64,000 bases of DNA from Watersipora subatra. Lineage: Eukaryota; Bryozoa; Gymnolaemata; Cheilostomatida; Watersiporidae. The stretch is from the NCBI RefSeq assembly GCF_963576615.1, contig NC_088711.1, positions 24,770,182 through 24,834,181 of the forward strand, in the 5' to 3' direction. This document shows, one piece after another, positions 37,201 through 49,200 of the stretch. The stretch's first letter is position 1; every line of letters begins with the position of its first letter. The notes beneath the pieces are model-generated. The model saw only the letters and a list, made by a program, of their open reading frames with translations. It was not told where the DNA came from and ran no database searches. Both the position numbers and the translations under genes were made by a program.

Positions 37201-40200
37201 TTTGGTTAATTTAGTCACAAAAAGTACCAATTTTAAGCTTGATATTACTTTAGATTTGAGATACCTTTTAGAATTAAAACATGATAGTTTTGAATAAAAA
37301 TGTTTTATGTGTGGACACATCTCAATTGTGTCATCAGTGACCAAATCAGAACCAGAAGAAGTTACAGTCAAGCTTGGCCTCATGATGAACACCATTCCAT
37401 ATTGATTTCTTAACATATGATACAAAATCTAAGGAAATATTTGTCTCGATACGGATAGTAATTTCCAACATGTGACATTCAAAACTTTTCAAAAAATATT
37501 AAATTGCAAGTTAAAAGGGTGGTAAAAACTAAATATGAAAGCTATAAAAACGTATAAATTAAATTGATTTAAAGTATTTACAGTGTAAGCTAAAGTAAGT
37601 TACAGTTTCTGTTTTTACCATCCACTCTATTTCCAAAGTTGCTATGATTATTGTGTCTCAATGAAACCCCCAAAAATTCATTTTACTAATTTATACTTAA
37701 TTTAGTTTGTATCCATATTTATGCTTATATTATAATTATTTTTCAGTCCAGTTGTAGCTATTAAAATCTTGGAGTGAAAAGCTCACTACATACTAGATTT
37801 GAACTCACAGAGATTGCAACCACAAGTTTCTAACCACGCCTTTAACCACTGATCTACACAGTTCTTAAAAATACTATCGCTCTAATTATATACGGTACAC
37901 CCTTTACGCGACTGCACCAGCTAAATAAATGATTTAATAATTGATACATTGCGCCACGGGTTACAATGCCCCTGTTAAAAAATATTTTTTGCCTGACGCT
38001 ATGAAACACGATGCTTTCTGTCCTCGCCATAATGGGGCGAATTTGTTTTCCATCATACGATATCAACAATAATTTCTTTCGAAATTAAAATTTGGCAATT
38101 GTTGCACTTATTATGATAAAATAACAAAAATGTCGATATGCTATTTTTCCGCTATCTCAGTTCAGCGTTACGGTTCTGAACGTATTCGCTAACAAATAAG
38201 TGATAACATTTTAGTTAAAAATTAGAAGATTACTAAAATACATACTAAAACTTCCTTCAAGTATGTTTTTAGTGAGCTAAATTCATTTAAGTTAGATACA
38301 GCGTTTATGTTACACATATGTCTTGAAGGTAAGAACTCTGCATGTAGTACATTGTAATGTTACATCTGCTTGCAGACCATAACGACAAAATGCACTCAAG
38401 CTATTGTAGGTAACTATAGTTATCAAGGTTAACATATTGTTTTGTTACTACTTTTTAATGATGATGATTTTGATGATTTTTACCAGGATGTAATCGCATT
38501 AGATAATCACTATGGGTTTCTATACCACTCTGTATGTCTATGTGATATTTTCGCCTTGTGATGCCAACGTTGAAACAAACTAAAATCATATAGTTGTATA
38601 CCAAATAAATTTTCATTGTAGTCATAGCAAAATAGACCGTATTTAGCCATTATTTGCTAATGATTTCTCATTTGCATTTTAATTCCTTTACGGCTTTATT
38701 TCTCCTCCTAATTTATTTCAACAAAACACTATTCTCAGGATAAGAAATTTAAAAGTTACAGTTGTTTGAAAAAGTTTGAAAACCTTTACAGTGGTTTATT
38801 TTGCTTAATTCATTTGAACTGCACAAAAACACTTTTCTCATGATATGAAGTTTAAAAGCTAGAATGGTAATTGTTGTATATGTTAAATAAATATAAATTT
38901 TCTGTCCAAAGAATTTTTTATTACTCGGGCAACGCTGGGTATTCAGTTAGTACTATATATATTTACTTCTTTTTATTTTATAAAATGAAATAAATATATA
39001 AAAATTATATAAACTTATTATATCATATTTAATAAAATTTATATTTTATTATATATAATATAATACTATATACATTTTTACTTCAAGTACTACTGATCAT
39101 TATTTTTTAAGCTCTAAAGTGAATTATCAAAATACAATTCCTTCTTAAACGCACATTTGCTGCGAACTATGCCAGTTTTGACACACATGTACGTATCAGG
39201 TAAATATCAGAATATATTAACTTGACGTTTGACTAGATATTCTATAAAATCACTTAGTAAGAAGGCTGACAACCCCGCTTATGTAACTGGATAATGCTGC
39301 GGAGTTAAGAGAGTTAATGCCACGGAGTTAAGAGAGTTAATGCTGCGGAGTTAAGAGAGTTAATGCTGCGGAGTTAAGAGAGTTAATGCCGCGGAGTTAA
39401 GAGAGTTAATGCTGCGGAATTAAGAGAGTTAATGCCACGGAGTTAAGAGAGTTAATGCTGCGGAGTTAAGAGAGTTAATGCTGCGGAGTTAAGAGAGTTA
39501 ATGCCGCGGAGTTAAGAGAGTTAATGCCGCGGAATTAAGAGAGTTAATGCTGCGGAGTTAAGAGAGTTAATGCTGCGGAGTTAAGAGAGTTAATGCTGCG
39601 GAGTTAAGAGAGTTAATGCTGCGGAGTTAAGAGAGTTAATGCAGCGGAGTTAAGAGAGTTAATGCTGCGGAGTTAAGAGAGTTAATGCTGCGGAATTAAG
39701 AGAGTTAATGCAGCGGAGTTAAGAGAGTTAATGCTGCGGAGTTAAGAGAGTTAATGCTGCGGAATTAAGAGAGTTAATGCTGCGGAGTTAAGAGAGTTAA
39801 TGCTGCGGAATTAAGAGAGTTAATGCAGCGGAGTTAAGAGAGTTAATGCAGCGGAGTTAAGAGAGTTAATGCTGCGGAGTTAAGAGAGTTAATGCTACAG
39901 AGTTAAAAGAGTTAATGCCGCGGAGTTAAGAGAGTTAATGCTGCGGAGTTAAGAGAGTTAATGCTGCGGAGTTAAGAGAGTTAATGCAGCGGAGTTAAGA
40001 GAGTTAATGCAGCGGAGTTAAGAGAGTTAATGCTGCGGAGTTAAGAGAGTTAATGCTACAGAGTTAAAAGAGTTAATGCCGCGGAGTTAAGAGAGTTAAT
40101 GCTGCGGAGTTAAGAGAGTTAATGCTGCGGAGTTAAGAGAGTTAATGCAGCGGAGTTAAGAGAGTTAATGCTGCGGAGTTAAGAGAGTTAATGCTGCGGA

Positions 40201-43200
40201 ATTAAGAGAGTTAATGCAGCGGAGTTAAGAGAGTTAATGCTGCGGAGTTAAGAGAGTTAATGCTGCGGAATTAAGAGAGTTAATGCTGCAGAGTTAAGAG
40301 AGTTAATGCCGCGGAGTTAAGAGAGTTAATGCTGCGGAGTTAAGAGAGTTAATGCTGCGGAGTTAAGAGAGTTAATGCAGCGGAGTTAAGAGAGTTAATG
40401 CTGCGGAGTTAAGAGAGTTAATGCTGCGGAATTAAGAGAGTTAATGCAGCGGAGTTAAGAGAGTTAATGCTGCGGAGTTAAGAGAGTTAATGCTGCGGAA
40501 TTAAGAGAGTTAATGCTGCGGAGTTAAGAGAGTTAATGCTGCGGAGTTAAGAGAGTTAATGCCGCGGAGTTAAGAAAGTTAATGCCGCGGGAGTTAAGAG
40601 AGTTAATGCCGCGGAGTTAAGAGAGTTAATGCTGCGGAGTTAAGAGAGTTAATGCAGCGGAGTTAAGAGAGTTAATGCTGCGGAGTTAAGAGAGTTAATG
40701 CTGCGGAATTAAGAGAGTTAATGCTGCGGAGTTAAGAGAGTTAATGCTGCGGAGTTAAGAGAGTTAATGCTGCGGAGTTAAGAGAGTTAATGCAGCGGAG
40801 TTAAGAGAGTTAATGCTGCGGAGTTAAGAGAGTTAATGCTGCGGAGTTAAGAGAGTTAATGCTGCGGAGTTAAGAGAGTTAATGCAGCGGAGTTAAGAGA
40901 GTTAATGCTGCGGAGTTAAGAGAGTTAATGCTGCGGAGTTAAGAGAGTTAATGCTGCGGAGTTAAGAGAGTTAATGCAGCGGAGTTAAGAGAGTTAATGC
41001 TGCGGAGTTAAGAGAGTTAATGCTACAGAGTTAAGAGAGCTAATGCCGCGGAGTTAAGAGAGTTAATACTGCGGAGTTAAAAGAGTTAATGCTACAGAGT
41101 TAAGAGAGCTAATGCCGCGGAGTTAAGAGACTTAATGCTGCGGAGTTAAAAGAGTTAATGCTGCGGAGTTAAGAGAGTTAATGCTACAGAGTTAAGAGAG
41201 TTAATGCTGCGGAGTTAAGAGAGTTAATGCAGCGGAGTTAAGAGAGTTAATGCTGCGGAGTTAAGAGAGTTAATGCTACAGAGTTAAGAGAGCTAATGCC
41301 GCGGAGTTAAGAGAGTTAATGCTGCGGAGTTAAAAGAGTTAATGCTGCGGAGTTAAGAGAGTTAATGCTACAGAGTTAAAAGAGTTAATGCCGCGGGAGT
41401 TAAGAGAGTTAATGCAGCGGAGTTAAGAGAGTTAATGCTGCGGAGTTAAGAGAGTTAATGCTGCGGAGTTAAGAGAGTTAATGCTGCGGAGTTAAGAGAG
41501 TTAATGCTGCGGAGTTAAGAGAGTTAATGCCGCGGAGTTAAGAGAGTTAATGCTACAGAGTTAAAAGAGTTAATGCCGCGGGAGTTAAGAGAGTTAATGC
41601 TGCGGAGTTAAGAGAGTTAATGCCGCGGGAGTTAAGAGAGCTAATGCCGCGGAGTTAAGAGAGTTAATGCTGCGGAGTTAAAAGAGTTAATGCTGCGGAG
41701 TTAAGAGAGTTAATGCTACAGAGTTAAAAGAGTTAATGCCGCGGGAGTTAAGAGAGTTAATGCAGCGGAGTTAAGAGAGTTAATGCCGCGGAGTTAAGAG
41801 AGTTAATGCCGCGGAGTTAAGAGAGTTAATGCTGCGGAGTTAAGAGAGTTAATGCTGCGGAGTTAAGAGAGTTAATGCCGCGGAGTTAAGAGAGTTAATG
41901 CAGCGGAGTTAAGAGAGGTAATGCTGCGGAGTTAAGAGAGTTAATGCTGCGGAGTTAAGAGAGTTAATGCTGCGGAGTTAAGAGAGTTAATGCCGCGGAG
42001 TTAAGAGAGTTAATGCTACAGAGTTAAAAGAGTTAATGCCGCGGAGTTAAGAGAGTTAATGCTGCGGAGTTAAGAGAGTTAATGCCGCGGAGTTAAGAGA
42101 GTTAATGCTACAGAGTTAAAAGAGTTAATGCCGCGGGAGTTAAGAGAGTTAATGCTGCGGAGTTAAGAGAGTTAATGCCGCGGGAGTTAAGAGAGCTAAT
42201 GCTGCGGAGTTAAGAGAGTTAATGCTGCGGAGTTAAGAGAGTTAATGCTGCGGAGTTAAGAAAGTTAATGCTGCGGAGTTAAGAGAGTTAATGCTGCGGA
42301 GTTAAGAGAGTTAATGCTGCGGAGTTAAGAGAGTTAATGCTGCGGAGTTAAGAGAGTTAATGCCGCGGAGTTAAGAGAGTTAATGCTACAGAGTTAAAAG
42401 AGTTAATGCCGCGGGAGTTAAGAGAGTTAATGCTGCGGAGTTAAGAGAGTTAATGCCGCGGGAGTTAAGAGAGCTAATGCCGCGGAGTTAAGAGAGTTAA
42501 TGCCGCGGAGTTAAGAGAGTTAATGCCGCGGAGTTGAGAGAGTTAATGCTGCGGAGTTAAGAGAGTTAATGCCGCGGAGTTAAGAGAGCTAATGCCGCGG
42601 AGTTAAGAGAGTTAATGCTGCGGAGTTAAAAGAGTTAATGCCGCGGAGTTAAGAGAGTTAATGCTGCGGAGTTAAGAGAGTTAATGCCGCGGGAGTTAAG
42701 AGAGCTAATGCCGCGGAGTTAAGAGAGTTAATGCTGCGGAGTTAAGAGAGTTAATGCCGCGGGAGTTAAGAGAGTTAATGCAGCGGAGTTAAGAGAGTTA
42801 ATGCTGCGGAGTTAAGGGAGTTAATGCCGCGGGAGTTAAGAGAGTTAATGCAGCGGAGTTAAGAGAGTTAATGCTGCGGAGTTAAAAGAGTTAATGCTGC
42901 GGAGTTAAGAGAGTTAATGCCGCGGAGTTAAGAGAGTTAATGCCGCGGAGTTAAGAGAGTTAATGCTGCGGAGTTAAAAGAGTTAATGCTGCGGAGTTAA
43001 GAGAGTTAATGCCGCGGAATTAAGAGAGTTAATGCAGCGGAATTAAGAGAGTTAATGCTGCGGAGTTAAGAGAGTTAATGCTGCGGAGTTAGGGACACTA
43101 TCAATCTACAAACGGAGAGATTTCGCTATATTCATCAATTGTTTAATTGATCTGACAAGCCTTGAGAGAAGATTTTGAGGTCATCAGATTAGTGTTTTGT

Positions 43201-46200
43201 AGATTTTGAACATTCCTTTGGAACAAGTACAGAATTATATTGTGATGTTATTGTCTGAGACTGAAGTGCATGATGAATCATTACATACTTTGAATTTCAG
43301 CAGTTAGTGACGTAAGCGCTATGACGGCACGCCTATCTTTCATACCAATGGCTGCTTTGCTTTTAAACATGTTTGGCTATAGCTTTCAATAAATTTAAAT
43401 TGAAACTAGTCTTCTAGTATTTTGAATGATGTTGTTTCTGAGAGTTGGTCCATAGTTCATTAGAAAAAAATGTTCTTCACATGTATTATCTATGTTTTAG
43501 CCGTTTGGTAAATGGGTTGAGAATGCTACACAAACAGTGCATTACCAGATATGAAGTACAAAAAGTAAGAGTTATCTTTTCTTGTAATTTAAACAAAAAG
43601 TAGACAACAAAATATGTCATATTTGACATCAAACTATTATGAATGCTTGTTAAACTGATGAACTGATAGTCATTGGATTCAATGTTTCAGTGAGCAGGTA
43701 TAAAATTTCTCTATCAGCTTAACATCGTGTGGGAATCGCTAAAGAGAGATGTCTAAGTTCATGTATGTCATTGGCAGAGAGAGAACAATATTAAAATGTT
43801 TATACCGACTGCTGGTTAATACATTTTTGTGAGTAGAACATTTTTATGATATCAGCGTAAATTGATGTAGATGTTAATATACTTAATGTTTTATTAACAA
43901 TTTGATCTAGCAACTAGTCAGAATTATTATCTGTCAAAAAGCAACAGTGAAAAGTGATCTCAATGGAATATTCTCTGTCTGATCGATACATTGTCATCTC
44001 CACTTTGTAGTGTTAGTCACTTTTATTGAGTTCTGAAGTTTTTAAATACATTATATAACTCAAAACATTTATGACTTCAGATGTAAAGCACCGCATCATA
44101 TCTGTTCGTACAATGAACTCATCGACCTCAATTAACTGATTTCCTGTGAACCATTTTCAATCAGTGTTATTGCTATTAAGATTACTATACTACTGTAATT
44201 ATTAACAAATTGAGCTGCTTTTTTGGTGAAACAAGCTTCTCAATGAGCGCACATAAAATAGACTAAATAGAAATATTTATATACTAGATTATGAATTATT
44301 GATTATGGATGAATATTGATTAGGAAATTAAATGAGATTACACAATAAATTAGCTTAAATATAAAACCCAACACTGGCCTGTACCAAGCATGCGCCATAA
44401 TAAATAAATTAAAATGAACAACATTTATAATTATTCCACAATAGATAAATTGTTTTATGTTTTTACAAAAGTAGAGTGTAAGTTACTATAATAACGTCTT
44501 TTGAAGATGCAAAACTCCAAAAAGAAACGAAAGCAAAGACTAGACAGTAGACAAGTTTTTAGCGGAGTTACACCATGTCTATTTATACTCTGCAAAGTAT
44601 CTCTGGTCCAACGATATATATTCTTGTGTTGAAAATTGGTCTATCTGCAACTTCGACCGTAACATATGTGTAGGAATAGGAAACCGATGTAGACACAAAA
44701 AGCAGGTAGAAAGTGAAGATAACTGAAGATCAGTTCTATGAGAGTGTTTCACACAGCATTGGCGCGCCTTCACTTACCCACATGTACAGGTACACTTCAG
44801 GTGCACGCAGGTACACTTCAGGTACACACAGGTACACTTCAGGTATACGCAAGTACACTTCAGGTACACTTCAGGTACACACATCAATTTTTCTTCAACC
44901 TTACATCGCACGCAAAATAAATGATACAGGTATTACGGATGTGCTAACCTCAGATTACACCTGGAAACATTTGAGAATGCGGATGTACCATCGGATACCG
45001 TTTGAGGCGATTATTAGCATGCAGCTAGCTGGCTAGGACATCAATCACTTTGATTGCATCAAAGATATATAGACCGTGTATTGTATTCAAACCAGCAGAC
45101 GGTCAGTGAACTTTATTTGCCTTCTAGAGAGAGCTCACACTTTGTTCACATTTTTCGAAAAGGTAAATGCGTCGTACCTGCAGAAGGAGAGCAACAATCC
45201 CTGAGAGAAAAGCAGAAGCTGTGACGCATGTGGAAGAACTGTGAGTCACTTTACAAAGTCTGACTGAGTTTGCCATCACTTCCTCCAAATCGTGAAAGTG
45301 AGGAATACCTGGTGTTAGAAACAATCCAAACTTCATCTATTTAGAGCAAGGAACTCGAGAGGTAATGCTATTTACGGGGGTCTGACGTTCGTGCAGTAGC
45401 ACAGTCCATTTTCTAAGTAAAAGGAATATTTGACAGCTTAGCTTATCATTGGGCAGCAGCACCAAGCAGCAGTTTAACATTTTTAACAAATAGCTGCCGA
45501 CTGATATTGAGCAAGTGTAGTATTCGCAGGAGTAGACAACTGTAGATGATAAAAAAAGGTTTGCCTAGTAAATCGTGCATGCACTTGAAATAAAACTAAT
45601 GATGTTAGATAGTGACAGCAGCTATACAGAGTATAAGAGTGTGTTTAGTTGAGCCGTCCAGACTTAATATCACTGATATAGTGACATCAAGCATCTGTCT
45701 ATCATTTTCAAAGCATTTTTAGACTGCAAAAAAGTCACAGGCGGATCTTTAAAGGGATAAGCTAAATGATAAAAATGCACAAAGACCCTGGGACGGGTGA
45801 CACATTAGTAGGAAATTTGATTAATAGAAACAGTGTGTAAAACAGATGAATATTTAATTAAATACTCGGTTAATTAAATATGCGATGAAGTCACGTAGCA
45901 AAGAAGGAAAAACCGTATTTTAAACTCATCTTTCTGAAAAATGTTTTTCTAACAACCAGAAATGCTAAAAACCAACAAGTTATCTTATTCATTATACTAA
46001 TTTGCCATCTTTTACTGCCTAATTTGTGTAATATTTTATGTATTTTTGTATTTCGAACTTTCTGTGCTCCTTTTCTTGATGCTCGCTGCGCGGTAACAAA
46101 TAAAAGCACAATTAATTTATTTTTTGCGAGGTACGCATGTCGAAGTAGATTGATGACTTGGTTGATTTCAAATAGAAGCATATCAATATGTCTCAAACGT

Positions 46201-49200
46201 GGTTTTACATGAGCATATTTTTGACATGCGGGAGAGCAATGGCTAACACAAAGTGTTAGCAAAAACTTACTAGTGTGTTCATACCTTGAACACAGTTACA
46301 CGCATGTCAAACACTCGTCGTTACAAATGATGCTTCGTGCAAATTAAACTATTTAAAGCAGGCCCTGAGAATATGCGCGGAAAGGTTGCAAGATGGTACT
46401 GGGACAGGACCATCTTGGATATGAGACAGTTTCTAAACAGTCTATATTATATATGAGGATATGCAACTACACTTGCTCCAGCTCAGAAATGGTATGCAAG
46501 GTGCTGGCATACTTGATGAGCTTGTAAAATATATTTTCCATTATTCCAACCTGTAATGAGCGCTCGTACAAGGGCAACATCATCTTCAACCTCAGAATCT
46601 TGACTGGCAGCAACACGATGGGGGTCGGTGGTAAACTCAGAATCACACATTATCTTAAGAAGACCGGCAAATTAAATATTAAAGCAAAGCAGAGAATTAC
46701 CACGTGTTCAATACAACATATCAATCACTTTTAGCACCTTTTCTACTTTTATAAAAAATAAATTCATTCTTAGCTTATTCTTCCATGAGCAACTCGGCTA
46801 TGCTTAGTATGCCGTCTTGCTAGGATCTTGGCTACAGCATTCATGACATGCCCGTAAATGCTGTAGCCATAACATATACATTATTTGATAAAAAGAGTTG
46901 GTTAATCACAATGAACTTACCTGCGTATGCTTTACTGCAGGTTAAATATTGATAAATACATGTACGTAAGCAAGCCATAACTAACTCATCCAAAAAAGGT
47001 ATATTCCAGACGACATTTGACAGATATGCAAGCAGATCAATAGAATTATATAATATTGTGAACAGATTGCAGTGATAAAACAGAAAAATTATAGATGTTA
47101 CAACTTAACTACGAGCGTCAGACAAAGTAGTAAGTTCATTCTTAGCTCATATACCGCTAAGATCTCAATCCATTCTCACCACAAACTATCATTAGGAGCA
47201 CTGGCTATTGTCATCACGCCCCTCACTTCATGTGAGCACAAATTCATTTATAATTCTGGCAAAGATGAAGCACAATGTGTATCATAAAATAGAAATTGTT
47301 AACTAAAATGAACGATGATTTATCTTACAGAATTTCAATGCGTCTCACATGCAATACGATGCTAAACCATAAAAAATAAAATGCATCTGCTGTGAAACTA
47401 CAGCTTCCTAAAATTAATTCTTTATAAGAATATTTACTTGATAAATATTCATTGATCATTTATTTGGAAAAGCTAAAAGCTCTAAATAAAATTACCCTTT
47501 CTGTTTAAAGCAGATGACTGATTCTAGCATGCGTGCAAGAGAAGATGACTCTAGCATGCGTGCAAGAGAAGAGAAGATGACAAGAAGATATGAATACGGA
47601 GTACACGCTGGAGCAACTCTTATTTAATAGTAGTATTCAATTACAGTATTTTAGTTTATTCTTCATGTAAGCAATGAATATACACAAAAATCACTCAATG
47701 CCAAAATACTAGACAGCTACTTTGGTTACTTTGGTAGATGAAAGATATCTGCCTTTTATCTTGTCTGTAAACATTAATGCCTAGCCTGTGAAAGCAAAGC
47801 ACTAATGAATAAATATTTGTACCTCATCCGTTGATTTGGACAGACAGAAGCCATGCTTATCGCCAAGCTCAGGGAACCCCGAATAACGCCAGGCTAAGAG
47901 TCTCTTGGCAAACTCGAGTTCATCCACCACACCTGCCCACTGAATGATGCCATCCATAACCAAAGCCTGCGCAAACAACAGAAAATAATAGAGCTACAAA
48001 GGCTGACTAGTAACCTGCACATTCCACTCCTCAAATAAAAGACTAGTAGTCTGCACATTCCGCTCCTCAAAGAAAAGAAAGTGCACTCTTGTTTTTCACC
48101 TAAGACTGGCAGTGAGAACCAGAAATGGTAGGTTTATTACATTAAGATGATGATTATAGAGTTACTATTACACAGTGCATCTATTGATGCTTCATTACTC
48201 ACTGCAAACATCAATGTAACCCATCTATAGAATTTAATAAGAAAATCAGTTTCTCATTATTTCATTCGAATAGATTGCGGCATACCAAATGTGTTGACTA
48301 TAATTTTGGAGTAGAAGAGAGAGGACAAATCCAAAATATCAACCTTATTCAAATAAGGGTGTCTTGCTTTGCTTGTGACATAAATAAATACTACAACTAA
48401 AAAAAGACTACTTAGAAAAAGAAAATAAAGAAAAGTAGAAAAGAAATAAATAGATTAAGATGACTCAGCAAATGTCTGCCTCTTTTTATTAGATTAGATG
48501 GCAGAAAACAGCATTAGGGAGATTAAAATCTTTGTACAACATGACAAGCCACCGCCATATTAATTAAAAATGCTTTATTACAATATGCTCAACTCTTTAT
48601 TACATCTGTCTGTATTTTAATAGTTGAGTAACTCTCACCATTTGATCAAAGGCAGTAGTCCAATCCCCCTTCTTCCAGTGTGTCCTGTGCTCATCTCTGA
48701 TTATATCATCGTAGCACAGTGTCAAAGGCTTGTAGTGAAAAAGACACTCATCCACTGATAATTGTTCCGTAGCTAAGGCTAATGCATCACCAATAGCAGC
48801 TCCATATATCAAACCTGAACAAATAAGCGTTCCAACATTATTTTCGTCTGCAGACAGTCACAGGATTTATCTCCTATTTATCAGCTACGATAAACACGTC
48901 TATGCTAGCTACGTCTATGCGTGCCTGCTTTATCAACACCATCATAAGTAGAATAACCATTGACTAGAAAAGATGCTGGTTCACCCTAACTCTGTTGAAG
49001 TCACAGAGGAAAATCTCATAATATATTGAAAATAGTTTTTCTCAACCTTGACCTTGGCACTGATTAGTAAGACAAGGCAACAGCGAATAGTTGACAAAAA
49101 AATTGAAAATATGAGAAAAAATTACTTGCCGACAATTCTGTCTCTAAGATCTGCTGCGACGAGAGTAGATGAACCAATAGGTGGTATTAAGGGTGTCTTA

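Noticed and set aside
39292-43091. CRISPR-like array
   Set aside because: Units are contiguous with no unique spacers; it is a tandem satellite in a eukaryotic intron.
45891-46262. 123-residue minus-strand frame
   Set aside because: Between two ARH exons, with no similarity to the domain and no splice sites in phase; open by chance.
46513-46653. Longer ARH exon using donor CAA|GTATGC
   Set aside because: It also joins the 36273 exon in phase, but it would skip the 45308-45178 exon, whose GIPHFHDL and VTH segments clearly belong to the domain; donor 46551 joins that exon in phase.
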